64,000 nt of DNA, from assembly GCA_001972305.1 (NCBI GenBank), contig BDDD01002240.1, positions 152,685 to 216,684 of the forward strand. Direction: 5' to 3'. Position 1 is the stretch's first letter. Each line of letters opens with the position of its first letter. Of this stretch, positions 32,992 through 44,473 are shown in pieces. This DNA comes from Cephalotus follicularis (lineage: Eukaryota; Streptophyta; Magnoliopsida; Oxalidales; Cephalotaceae). The notes beneath the pieces are model-generated. The model saw only the letters and a program-made list of their open reading frames with translations. It was not told the DNA's origin and made no database searches. The position numbers and the translations under genes were made by a program.

Positions 32992-35900
32992 TGTAACGAC
33001 CCGCATTAATTTTGGGTAAATTGATGTTTGGGCTTGGGGGAATTTTTTTTTTATTTTCTCCTTGGTTGTGGTTGGTTTGGGCTCCTTCCTTGGATAAGTG
33101 TTACTTTGTCTTGGGCTTGGTGGAGGCCTAATATTTGTATGTGGTTAAGAGATAAGAGTTGTTAATGGTCTTGGGATATGTGCTAAGATTGCTTAGGAAG
33201 CTTGATAGTTGACTTTGACACATGTCATATACATCTTTTCACGCCTGAAGAAGCGTTTTGGGAGAGTGAGACTTCATCTTTCATCTTCCTTCTTCTTCCT
33301 TCTTTTGAAGCTTTGAGCGCTATTGAGGTTGGGAGTTTCTTTACCCGTCTGTGCGTTTAACAGGTAAGAGTTCTCCTCAGTACGTTTTGGTGCATCGCAT
33401 GGTTGGTACATGCACGATATGTGAGGCCGAGAAAGAGCTTTGCCATGGTTTCCATGGGTGTATCTGGTTCATGCATAGCTTCAAAGATGTTGTTCGTGGT
33501 AGCTAAGCGTTGTTGTGTGTTGGTCTTGCAGATGAAGATCTAGGCACAGAGCCCGCGCAACAAGGAAGGTACCTATGGAAGCTACTGACGATAGTGAGTG
33601 GGATGTTCTTCTTTCTATCAATTGATAACTGGGAGTTTATTGTTTATATGCCTTTCCATGATATTATCTTTGGCCAGGATTTCTTCTCTTGTCATCTTGT
33701 TGATATTGCATGTGAATAGTGTTGTTTCCGAGCTGAGGACTCGATGCCTGGGTTGAACTTGTTGTTTCCCCTTTCTGTTGAAGTATTCATGCTTTATTTG
33801 ATATCATGTGTTGTTGTTCTTAGGTACTGGTTACTTGGTTATGTGAGAGATTGCCAGAACAAGATGGTCTAAGTGGTTATACACTTACCTCTGGGCCGAT
33901 GTTCTCCTATGTTTCCTCGTCAAGGGTGGAGCTGAGCGATGATTCACGGGGCCCTTGGACCTTATGAACACTATGTGATTGCTGATGAGTTAGCTCCTCG
34001 ATCGATGTTCCCATGGTGTAGTGCTGAGCTCGTGATTGCCGACAGGGGATAGCTTTTGTAGCCCCTCGATCGATGTTCATGGAGTGAGGTGCGCCAACGT
34101 ATGATTGCCAAGGAAGGAGTGCTGGAGTAGCCCTTCTACGGATGTTCATGTGGTACTCCGGAAGTGGGTATCTATATGCGTATATGAGGGATGGTGTACA
34201 TTCCTGTATCCCATGACCGCGTTAATGGATTTCAACGAAGTTGTTTTTTATGCTTGCCGAGGTGGTTCCGTCTATGGGAAGTGTGTGAGTTTGATGTGTG
34301 CATGTGCGTGTGTGGAATGTGCTTGTGATTGATACAGTACCAGTAGTCACCTTGATAATTGTTGATCCATAGAGTTGATCTTTTGTTGATCCTTGGATCC
34401 CTGGCATGTTCTTGAATATAACCTGTTGTTTATCTCCATTCCTTGAGGTCAGTAATTGAGTCTGTAGCTCTGACGTCTCCTCGGGCTTTTATTTGTTATG
34501 GATATCCCTGTATATTTTCACCTCTGCCTTGTTTTGTTAAGCAAGGGAGATGGGTTGTCCTTTGGCCCAGTTGGAGTAGGGCACGTTTTCCTTGGTTCAT
34601 GGAACCCCGGTGGATGTGGGTTGCCCAGGATATTCCTTGATCTTACTCACTAGTCAGTTGAACTAATCCCCTCTCAGTTTTGTGTGTAGGGGAAGCGGGG
34701 CAGCAGTGTTTTCGAGATCCACTAAGGGCAGCGAGTTGAAAGAGGTATACGCTGACGCAACACCTTAGGATGGCTCCTCTGCCAAGGGTACCTTCATGCA
34801 TTTGGGGACATTCATGGGGTTTTGTATAGATTTGTTAATGTCTATGTTGTAAAACCTTTCTTTGTAAACATGTATACGTTGTTCTTGGATGATGTGCGTC
34901 CTTGGCATTTTGGCCGAGACCTTATCTATAATTCTCTTGCTTTATATACCTTGTTGTTTTTGCTAAGTGTTTGGACGTGTAGGGACGAGGTTTGAGTTCG
35001 GGGGTTGTTTGAACCTGGGTGGAGGAGCAGGCCTCCCCAGCCCTGGCCTTGTGGAACTTCAGTGTTTCTCCCCAGGCCCTTGTGCGTGGCACCGCTGCTT
35101 CGATGCCAGGGGAGGGCTGGTAGTGTACGTGGTTGGTCAAACCCTAGGTTGACTTCGTAGCTCGGGTTGGTTGACCCTAAGCTTGAGTCTGTTGGCATCC
35201 CCGGGTGTTGTCCACGGGCATGCCGTAGGCGTTAAGTGGGAGTAAGCAGTTTTCTTTAGTTTTGCTCGTCCTCCCAACCTCGGACTAGCTCGGTCCCTGG
35301 AGACGTTTTAGTGGGTGAACCCTGGGGGATCCCATGAGTGCTTAATCTGGGTGAGATTCTATCTCCTTAGTTTAAGTTGAGCATTTAGAGGACCCCAAGT
35401 AGTGGTCCCAATGCTTGGCATTTGTCCCTGGGCCCTTGTTTTGATCACATGCTTAGCCTTATGTTAAGCGTTGTCATTTCCTTGTGTCTGGGCATACCTT
35501 GTTTGTATGGGTCTTGCCTGGGGAGGACATGTCCGTGGTTGGTCGTCCAATGAGGAGATGCCCAAGGATGGCTCATCCGGGGAAGGCATGTCTTAGGATG
35601 GAGGCACAGGCCTGGCCTGTGTTATGTCATGTTGTGTTGGCATCCCCTGCTCGGGACCCCAGGCAAGACGTTGTGTTATGTTCTCTGCCCTGGCTCGCTG
35701 CCTTGGCACGTTCCTTTATTGGAACGGTGTGTTTGGGTAGTGGTTGTTGTATGCGTTGCTTTAGTGGAACGGTGCGTTTGGACAGTTTGTCCCTTTAGTT
35801 AAATGGCGAGTTTTGGGAAATGGTTTTATGTAAACGTTATTTACAGTTTTGCCATTTCTTCTTTGTCCCTTCTCTGCCGTGTGTTCCTTTGGGCATTTCT

Positions 35901-36071
35901 TGTTTTATGGCCTGGGGAGCGCGGCTCTCCTCGACAGCACGTTTTAACGCCTGCCCTGGCCTTAGCATTAGCCTTGTTGTTTGTTGGGGTTTGGTTAGGG
36001 ATCCAGGTGAGGGATCCTTCCACCTAGCACGGCCGTCCTCGGGCGGAGGTGCTCGGGAACGGGGCGTGTCA
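32992..36071 (+). repeat. T 5' LTR (3,080 bp)
   Basis: It starts TGTAACGACCCGC and ends GGGGCGTGTCA. It aligns with 48,840-51,902 along its length, with substitutions and small indels visible in most lines. It differs from its neighbours in having no GTCGAC array. The short frames in it are not supported as genes. Confidence 0.95.
34004..34165. repeat. 68-69-bp imperfect tandem repeat in T LTR
   Basis: The block TGATTGCC ... GTAGCCCCTCGATCGATGTTC recurs with GATGTTC at 34,004, 34,072 and 34,141 (periods 68 and 69), plus a weaker copy at 33,898. The same repeat is present in the 3' LTR around 49,757-50,020. Confidence 0.8.
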
Positions 36072-36077
36072 GCTTTT

Positions 36078-36089
36078 TTGTATCAGAGA
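36078..36089 (+). other. T primer binding site (initiator-Met tRNA, degenerate)
   Basis: TTGTATCAGAGA lies six bases after the 5' LTR. It matches TGGTATCAGAGC except for a few bases. Confidence 0.8.
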
Positions 36090-36199
36090 TACTGGTTTAG
36101 TTTCCTTGTGATTTCTTTGGAGACTTTTAGGGGGATGCATGCATTTCAGTTCATGTAGTATACATGTTAGTAATGTCCTAACCTTGCATGTGAAGGTAG

Positions 36200-36641
36200 A
36201 TGGTGCCTTCGCGTCAGACTCGAGGAAGTGGCTTTGGTAGGGGACGAGGGGTCTCCCCAGCCAGAGAACGTTGTCAGGGTAGAGGAACCGAGACCTCCCC
36301 ACCACATGTGGATCAAGAACTTCCTCCTGTTAGAGCTGGTGTACAGGTTAACCCTATTGAACTAGAGACCAAACTGGCTGTGGCAGCTGAGGTTCCGGCA
36401 GCGCAGTCAGCAGTGCAGGTACCTTCTCCGATTGGTACTTGTGGTCAAGTAGAGTGGATGCAGTTTGCTACGATGATAGCACAAGCTTTGAGTGCTTCTC
36501 GGCCTCATGCTTTACCGGTTGAACATTTGCAATGTTTAGGTGCTGCAACTTTTGAGGGAACGGATGATCCAGCGGATGCTGAGGCATGGTTGAATCATCT
36601 TGAGATCCTCTTTGCATAGATGGGAGTCTCCGACGACTCAC
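36200..36641 (+). pseudogene. T gag, N-terminal part (interrupted by S)
   Basis: A start at 36,200 gives an Arg/Gly-rich N-terminus (MVPSRQTRGSGFGRGRG) and a gag core beginning FEGTDDPADAEAWLNHLEIL. A TAG at 36,617-36,619 is compatible with C-to-T change of CAG, and the frame then continues to the insertion point of S at 36,641. Gag would build the virus-like particle. The core continues at 44,474. Confidence 0.87.
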
Positions 36642-38285
36642 TGATAAACATAAAAATGTGTGATTTTAATGATTTATTTATTATATTTTTATGCTTGGAA
36701 TAGACTACTGTGGTGGTGATTGTTTGATTTTCAGGTATTATGTTATTATTACGGAATAAAAGAAAATGGAGTTAAAACGTTACTTTTCGAGTTAAAGTGG
36801 TTTGAAGTCAACGATCGGTTAAAGAGTGCACCCACTTAAGCGAGAGAAGTCAACATTTAAGGCTCAGAAGATATTGAATATTGGGCTTATTTTGTTCATA
36901 AAATTATTTAGACTACTTTTAGTTCTTGAGCCAACTCATTCTGAAGCTCCGACGAAGAGATATTACAAGAAAACAAATATTAAAGCACGTGCAGCCACTG
37001 ATTACATAATCATGACATCACTCTCCCTAATTCACAATTCTTAGCCGCATTAAATCTTGAGTCCATGAAGGCCATGCAACGCATCAATCCAACCCATGCG
37101 AGCCCATGCAATATGCCATACATTCAAGTCTTCAACGCCACAAGTCAATCAGCCCATGCAATACACATAAATGCATATATTCAAGCCCAGCATCAAACCC
37201 ATGCTTCAGCAGACAACATGCGCATCAATACTCCAAGTGTCAACTCCAGCATTCTTCAGCAGCATTACAAATGCACCATGAAAGCCAATCAACACATTCA
37301 GCCCATGCTAACATCCGCATCAATCTTCAACAGGCCCAGCTCCACATGCATACGCACAAGACTTTAGGTTTTTGTCGACTACACATATATATATATTGCA
37401 AGACGGGATGCGAGAAAAGACAGACAATTAGAGCAGTAGACAATTGAGGCAGCAGTGGCTTCGGCCGAAGGAGACAGAAGAAGAGAGGAGCATGGCATGG
37501 AGATGGAGAAATTATTGAAGATTATTACAGCTTCCATCGTCATGTTTGGCTAAGTATTTTTAATCCCTAGATGTAGATGAACCCATGTTATATATATATT
37601 TCAGTTTTGGTTTCAAGTTTAATTGCATGTTTATAAGACACTTTTTCTTGTTAATGCAGTGACAACATTGATGAGAAGAATTTTTAATATATAAAATCTG
37701 TGTTCATGACATGTAATATTTTTCTGTGCGATTGAACCAATGACAGGCTTTAACCAATCAACCTTTTGAGAGTATCAACGTGTGACAGGATAGGTTATAC
37801 CTAGGCTAAATCACTAGTTTGCTGTGTTAATCAAAGACACCCTTTAATCAATCAACCTTTTGCGTGTATCAAGGTTTGACAGGATAGGATGTACCTAGGT
37901 TAACTCGGTAAATTTCTGCGCTAAACTGAAACTTGTGCCATGAATTTGAATAAATATATACATGCGGGGATTCTCACATCTATGAGATTGCTGTTTCATA
38001 TTACTTTATTTATTTATTTATTTTGTTAGTTTACGTTAGATAGTTAATGTGAATTGTTTAGTTTTTCATTAAATTAATTTAATCCAAATCAGTCCTCTTT
38101 CATTTCATTTTATTTGCATTGTTAGCTTAGATTAAATTAATTTAAAATTTGTTATTCCTGTTTAGTGGCATCCTAGGTTTATTTTTATAGCATCTCCTTT
38201 CAGTTCTTCGTGGGAACGATCCCTACTTCCACTTGCTAAATTTTTAGATTAGGGTAATTTTGATTCGACCTAACGACACCCATCA
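36642..38285 (+). repeat. S 5' LTR (1,644 bp)
   Basis: It aligns with 42,818-44,468. It contains no gene; the 100-111-codon frames near 37,065-37,447 also occur in the 3' LTR and are CAT/CAA-rich low-complexity sequence. The block CAATCAACCTTTTG followed by GAGAGTATCAA or a close variant occurs twice (37,757-37,800 and 37,848-37,890). Confidence 0.95.
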
Positions 38286-38290
38286 AAATT

Positions 38291-38309
38291 TTGGCACCGT
38301 TGCCGGGGA
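38291..38309 (+). other. S primer binding site (Asp tRNA)
   Basis: TTGGCACCGTTGCCGGGGA lies five bases after the LTR. It matches TGGCGCCGTTGCCGGGGA, the complement of the plant Asp tRNA 3' end used by Athila/Tat elements, except for one G-to-A change. Confidence 0.9.
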
Positions 38310-38378
38310 GCGAAGTGAGTGTCATAAAAGTAACTTAGGGAGTTTAGTAAGTCACAAAACAAGTCCAGTATTATTCAG

Positions 38379-40733
38379 ATGTTACCATCCTTTTATGGAC
38401 TTGCCAATGAGGAACCGTACAAGCATTTAGATGAATTCATTGAGATTTGCTCCACGTTTAAAATTCAAAATTTTTCGGAGGATGCCCTTAAGTTGATCTT
38501 CTTTCCATTCTCTTTGAAAGATAGAGCTAAACAATGGTTACATTCATTAGACTTTGTAATCATCACCACATGGGCACAATTATAACACGAGTTCCTCAAG
38601 AAATATTTTCCCATAGGTCGAACAAGTCCTTTTTCAATTCAACACGAGTTCCTCAAGAAATATTTTCCCATAGGTCGAACTAACCAGATAAGACGAGCTC
38701 TCACTAGCTTTTCGCAACAATATGGTGAGCAGTTCCATGAGTCATGGGAAAGATTAAAGGATCTCATCCGAAAATGTCCCCATCATGCCGTTCCTAAATG
38801 GCAGTTAGTCCAATGCTTCTATGATGGACTGACTGCACAAAATAGGCAGACGGTGGATGCTTCTTGTGGAGGTATATTCATGCATAACAGTGAAGACGAA
38901 GCTTGGTAATTGTTTGAGGCCCTCAGCGAGAACTCTCTGCACCATTTATCATCCAGAGTAGAGTCTTCAGCAATGGGTACTCAAAAGAAACGAGGCATAT
39001 ACGAGGTGAGCCAATTTGAAACCATCAAGGCAAAGGTGGACATCCTATCACAAAAGTTAGAAAAAGTGCTAACCATAGGAACGCTTCCTAAGCAATCCAC
39101 TCAGAATTCCATGGCACAAGAGGCTTGCACCTTTTGTGCTAGCCCGACACATTATATGAGTGATTGCCCGCTTGCTGTGCACTATCCAGAATTTATTCAA
39201 GAACAAGCACAAGCAATACGAGGATTCCAACGACCAGGAAATGATCCATATTCCAACATGTATAACCCAGGATGGAGGAATCACCCCAATTTTTCATGGA
39301 AGCAGCCCAATACTAGCCAAAATCCCCTGTATAGGCAAGATAATTCATTTCCTTATCAAAATACCTATAGGGATGTGCAACAACCCAATCTTCCACCACC
39401 TCAAATGTCTACGAGAAATGAAGATAAATTGGATAATGTACTATTTGCGTTAGATGGGATTAACAAGAAAAGCCAAAAATATGATCAAATCCTTCACTCA
39501 CATACCCAATCCATCTCCAAATTGGAAACGCAAATAGGACAGTTAGTCGATATGATGAGAAAGAGAGAAGAAAGCCACCTACCTAGTCAAGTGGTCAGCA
39601 ATCCTAGGAATCAGTCTGGACAGTGTTCCCACATTGAACAAGCCCAAGCAATTACTACATTGAGAAGTGGTCGAGTAATAGAAGAACCGCAAGTAAATGT
39701 CCCAAATCTTGATTCGATTCATGAAAAGAGTCCTGAAGAGAGTGTGTCCGCTGAGAGTGGTGAGAAAGAGACTATTGGCCAATCTGAAATGGAAGTCACT
39801 AAAGCATCCATGTCTAAAGAAAGTGAACAAAAGGGGAAGGAAAAAGACATTACCTTTGCTACACCTAAAGCACCTTTCCCCAAGTGTTTGCGATCTCCGT
39901 CTTTAGTTCCTCCGTTTGGTAAAAAGTTAGCAAGAATGGACGAGATGATGGAACTGTTCAAACAAGTCCAAATCAACCTTCCTCTCTTAGATGCAATACG
40001 GCAAGTGCCAGCGTACGCCAAATTCTTGAAAGACTTATGCACCACGAAGCGTGAGCTAAAAACGTACATTCCAAAAACGGTCCATCTCACAGAGCAGGTG
40101 AGTGCAGTGCTTTCTAACAAGTTACCACCAAAACTAAAAGATCTTGGAGCTCCTCTGATATCTTACAAAATTGGAAATTTACAAATAGAGAGAGCACTTT
40201 TTGATTTAGGGGCCAGCGTTAACATCCTCCCTAGCTTAGTTTATGACCATTTCGGATTTGGAGAATTGAAACCCGCTGTGGTAACCCTTCAACTTGCTGA
40301 TAGATCTTTGAAAATTCTGAAGGGATTCATTGAGGACGTTTCGTTGAAAGTAGATGAGCTTTATTTTCCAGTGGATTTCCTTGTGCTTGATATGGAAACA
40401 CCTGCGATTGGGAAACCACATTTGATTATCTTAGGTCGTCCTTTCTTAGCAACAGCAAATGAATGCATAAATTGTCGATCTGGAGCTATGGACGTATCCT
40501 TTGGTAATAAGAAATTGAGAATAAACATATTCAATGCAACTGTAGGACCACAAGGTGAGGAGGCTTGTTTTGCCATATATAGGATAGATAGGACATATCC
40601 TTGGAGTTTCATTGACGATGATTGTGAGGCAGATTCAGACACTGTTGAGATTAATGCCCTGTTGGATTCTCCTTTGATACACTCGACTCCTGATAGGATT
40701 GACACACAGTGGTTGGAAAATGAAGTTTTTTAG
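38379..40733 (+). pseudogene. S gag-protease polyprotein
   Basis: One frame runs from an ATG at 38,379 to 40,733 (about 784 codons), broken by two TAA codons (38,583 and 38,907), both compatible with C-to-T change of CAA. The gag core has EEPYKHLDEFIEICSTF, FPFSLKDRAKQWLHSL and CPHHAVPKWQLVQCFYDGL. A zinc knuckle of the form C-x2-C-x4-H-x4-C (CTFCASPTHYMSDC) is at about 39,127-39,168, followed by the NPGWRNHPNFSW block seen in Athila-type gag. The protease has DLGASVNILP in place of the usual D-T/S-G; DLGAS is common in this clade. It ends with ILGRPFLATA and a C-terminal tail. A 57-bp direct repeat (38,584-38,697) adds 19 residues without shifting the frame. Confidence 0.9.
38584..38697 (+). 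repeat. 57-bp tandem duplication in S gag
   Basis: The block beginning AACACGAGTTCCTCAAG at 38,584 recurs at 38,641. The repeated part encodes HEFLKKYFPIGRT twice, so the duplication stays in frame. Confidence 0.9.
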
Positions 40734-40735
40734 CA

Positions 40736-41458
40736 TGGCTAGAAAATAAGCTTAATGAGCCATCATCAGATAGTGAATGGGATCATCTATCCCATTACAC
40801 TCACAAAATTGCCACGCCTGACCAAACGTCCTTTGACATAGAGTTTGATAGCAACTTCATTGAATGCTTGAAGGAAATAGAGGATGAGGAAGCAATTCAA
40901 CAGGAATTTTTGAAGTGGCAAGATAATGGAGTTATTGAATCCATATCGGATAGGGAACGCGAATTTGATGAAATCATCAGGGAGTGTATGAGGGAATTTG
41001 AGGAGATTGAAAAAGGAGATTTCTTTGAGTTGTTAGGTCCACAACCATTAGAATCAGAGGGTCCATTGCCCACATCTTGGCATAAACCATTCATAGAAAA
41101 GTCTCTGAAATTTGAATTAAAAGAATTTCCTTGTAATTCATTCATGGGTCATTGTTCCACCTCAATTGAAATTGTGAATGTTCTTTGGGATTGGGAGACT
41201 AGTAATTTGGTAGATAGTTTTCTTGATTGTTTTTACTGGTGGAATTCTTGTTGGGATAGTTCTTATATTATAAAATTTGTTTTCTCCCATTTTGTTGATG
41301 CACTTAAATGTTATGGTTCTCTTCATGGTTTATATTGGTGGATGTCCCATTGGGATAGTACTTATATTTTTAAAATTATGCTTTCACCTGGTATTTTTGA
41401 ATTTGTTGAGACAGATATTGGAGACAAACCTTACGTGGATGGAGTTACTGATGGATAG
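40736..41458 (+). pseudogene. S second open frame, function unknown
   Basis: This frame of about 240 codons begins right after the gag-protease stop, in another frame. A one-base change in the T-run at 40,727-40,732 could have separated them, because WLEN is encoded just before and just after it. The first part is acidic (DREREFDEIIRECMREFEEIE). The stretch FIEKSLKFELKEFP resembles the linker that precedes RT in Athila-type pol. RT does not follow. Instead there is an aromatic-rich tail with an internal repeat (FYWWNSCWDSSYIIK and LYWWMSHWDSTYIFK). The tail matches no family I recognise. It could be replacement sequence of non-coding origin. Confidence 0.55.
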
Positions 41459-42817
41459 ATCATTAAGTCTGTTGACTTGATTTATCCTGTCTACACTCTT
41501 CTTTGATATCCACACCAGCTGCGTCTAGCCAAAGACGTTAAAGCAAAGAGCTTAGTGGGAGGCAACCCACTGTTTTTGTTTTATTTAATATATCTCGTTT
41601 CTTTTATGTTTTTGTTTTTGATTGTTTGTGTAGGTAAATTACGTGCAGTACGATGTTTCGACAGTTCTCAATTTCCGCTGCACTCATAGATTATTTCAAG
41701 CTTCACGATCATATCCGGTAAATCCTACCCCATTGTTCTTTTATTTATTTGCATTGTTTGATTATTTTAGTTCATTTATTGAGGACAATGCAACGTTTAA
41801 GTATGGGGGAGTTTAGTACCGTAGTTCATTTTAATTTTGAAAGTTGGAATAAATGTTGATATACTTAGAAATAATAGAAAACCCCATATGAGAAATATTA
41901 AAAATTTTGTTTTCAAGGAAAAGAAAAGGAATATATCTCAAGGTAGGAGTTTGTGCGAATAAATGAATAAATGAAAATATAAAAGATCAGTCTTGTGCGT
42001 GTTGATGGTTTCATAAATTTTAGTAAGGAGAAAGACATAGAATTGAAGTTCTTGCATATATAAAAGAAGAAGAAGAAGAAGAAAAATAATGTTTATTTTA
42101 CCTTTTTGAATTCAGTCTTGGTCTGTAGCCTATTTGATTCAAGTAATTAAATCCGAGGGGTGTTTTACACCTAGTTCCTTAAAGCCAACTGGTTTGAGAG
42201 TAACTGGTCGAAAGCTCGCTACATGGGTCTTATAGAAAGCTTAAGAGATCAAGACATTGCACGAATTTAAGCTGGTAAAAAAAAGAGAAAAAAAAAAGCA
42301 AAAAAGAAAAAAAAGAAAAAAAAGAAAAAGAAAAGCAGAAGAAAGAACATCTGCGTAAGTGCTAAAGTTCTTTGTCTGACTCCGAACTAGGATTTTATGT
42401 TTCTAACAATGCATACATTGATTGGTATATATGGTGAAACAATAAAAAAACTGTTTGCTAAAGATTCCTTAATTGAGATATGTTTTTATTCTAAAACTTG
42501 GAACGAGATAATAAAATTCAAGTATGGGGGTGTTCTATGAATTTTTGAGTAGAGATACAATTAGCCTATTGCCAAATTTTTTATGAACTGAATTTTGAGT
42601 GTTTATTCGCTTGGAAAACACTCACGAGACAAAACTCATCCACTAGGGCCACCTAGGGGTTTAAAGGCTTGTTGCATGTGCTAAATGCAATCGTGATTCC
42701 TACGAAAGTGAGTTAGTTTTTTATGTTTGCTGTTTTAGTTTTAGTTTTTATGTTCTTGTTTTGAGCTTTCCAATTTTGTTTGCTTGAGGACAAGCCAAGT
42801 GCAAGTATGAGGGTATT
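41459..42817 (+). other. S 3' non-coding interior
   Basis: No gene is seen. It contains a perfect hairpin AGTGGG-AGGCAA-CCCACT (41,554-41,571), a GAA run (42,063-42,085), a 75-base A/G tract (42,276-42,350), and three blocks resembling an Athila polypurine tract: TTTAAGTATGGGGGAG (41,796-41,811), TTCAAGTATGGGGGTG (about 42,517-42,532) and TGCAAGTATGAGGGTA (42,800-42,815). The last abuts the 3' LTR and is the likely functional one. Confidence 0.8.
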
Positions 42818-44468
42818 TGATAAACATAAAAATGTGTGATTTTAATGATTTATTTATTATATTTTTATGCTTGGAATAGACGACTGTGGTGGTATTTATT
42901 TGATTTTCAGGTATTATGTTATTATTGCAGAATAAAAGAAAATGGAGTTAAAACGTTACTTTTCGAGTTAAAGTGGTTTGAAGTCAACGATCGGTTAAAG
43001 AGTGCACCCACTTAAGCGAGAGAAGTCAACATTTAAGGCTCATAAGATATTGAATATTGGGCTTATTTTGTTCATAAAATTATTTGGACTACTTTTAGTT
43101 CTTGAGCCAACTCATTCTAAAGCTCCGACGAAGAGATATTACAAGAAAACAAATATTAAAGCACGTGCAGCCACTGATTACATAATCATGACATCACTCT
43201 CCCTGATTCACAATTCTTTGCCGCATTAAATCTTGAGTCCATGAAGGCCATGCAACACATCAATCCAACCCATGCGTGCCCATGCAATATGCCATACATT
43301 CAAGTCTTCAGCGCCACAAGTCAATCAGCCCATGCAATACACATCAATGCATATATTCAAGCCCAGCATCAAACCCATGCTTCAGCAGACAACATGCGCA
43401 TCAATACTCCACGTGTCAACTCCAGCATTCTTCAGCAGCTTTACACATGCACCATGAAAGCCAATCAACACATTCAGCCCATGCTAACATCCGCATCAAT
43501 CTTCAACAGGCCCAGCTCCACATGCATACGCACAAGACTTTAGGTTTTTGTCGACTACACACATATATATATATATTGCAAGATGGGAAGCGAGAAAAGG
43601 CAGACAATTAGAGCATTAGACAATTGAGGCAGCAGTGGCTTCGGCTGAAGGAGACAGAAGAAGAGAGGTGCACGGCATGGAGATGGAGAAATTATTGAAG
43701 ATTATTACAGCTTCCATCGTCATGTTTGGCTAAGTATTTTTATTCCCTAGATGTAGATGAACCCATGTTATATATATATTTTTTAGTTTTGATTTCTAGT
43801 TTAATTGCGTGTTTATGAGTCACTTTTTCTTGTTAGTGTAGTGACAACATTGATGAGAAGAATTTTTAATATTATAAAATCTGTGCTAATGACATGTAAT
43901 ATTTTTCTGTTTGATTGAACCAATGACAGCCTTTTACCAATCAACCTTTTGAGAGTATCAAGGTGTGACAGGATAGGTTCTACCTAGGCTAAATCACGTG
44001 TTTGCTTTGTTAATCAAAGACTTGCTTTAACCAATCAACCTTTTGAGAGTATCAAGGTTTGACAGGATAGGTTGTACCTAGGTTAATTCGGTAAATTTCT
44101 GCACTAAACTGAAACTTGTGCCATGAATTTGAATATAAATATACATGCAGGGATTCTCACATCTATGGGATTGCTGTTTTATATTACTTTATTTAATTAT
44201 TTATTTTGTTAGTTTACGTTAGATATTTAATTTGAATTGTTTAGTTTTTCATTAAATTTATTTCATCCAAATCAGTCCTGTTTCAATTCATTTTATTTGC
44301 ATTGTTAGCTTAGATTAAATTAATTTAATATTTGTTATTTCTGTTTAGTGGCATCCTAGGTTTATTTTTATAGCATCTCCTTTCAGCTCTTCGTGGGAAT
44401 GATCCCGACTTCCACTTGCTAAATTGTTAGATTAGGGTAATATTGATTCAGCCTAACGACACCCATCA
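42818..44468 (+). repeat. S 3' LTR (1,651 bp)
   Basis: It begins TGATAAACATAAAAATG after the polypurine-like block and ends ACCCATCA. It differs from the 5' LTR by scattered substitutions and a few small indels. Confidence 0.95.
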
Positions 44469-44473
44469 CTCAT

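Larger units (their letters stand above)
36642..44468 (+). mobile_element. S: Athila-type element with gag-protease only
   Basis: The LTRs at 36,642-38,285 (1,644 bp) and 42,818-44,468 (1,651 bp) begin TGATAAACA and end ACCCATCA. The flanks CTCAC (36,637-36,641) and CTCAT (44,469-44,473) differ by one base. The interior has an Asp-tRNA primer site, a gag-protease frame (38,379-40,733), a second frame (40,736-41,458) and a long non-coding 3' part. RT, RNase H and integrase are absent, so S would need proteins from a relative. It is the youngest insertion in the central nest by order, and its LTRs look more alike than T's. Confidence 0.93.

Noticed and set aside
37065..37447. Frames of 100 and 113 codons in the S 5' LTR, repeated in the 3' LTR
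   Set aside because: They are CAT/CAA-rich sequence inside LTRs, with two overlapping frames open. No domain or start context supports them.
40868..41458. Envelope-like gene of an Athila element
   Set aside because: Athila elements can carry an env-like frame, but it lies downstream of integrase. Here the frame directly follows protease, lacks a signal peptide at its start, and its first half resembles the protease-RT linker.
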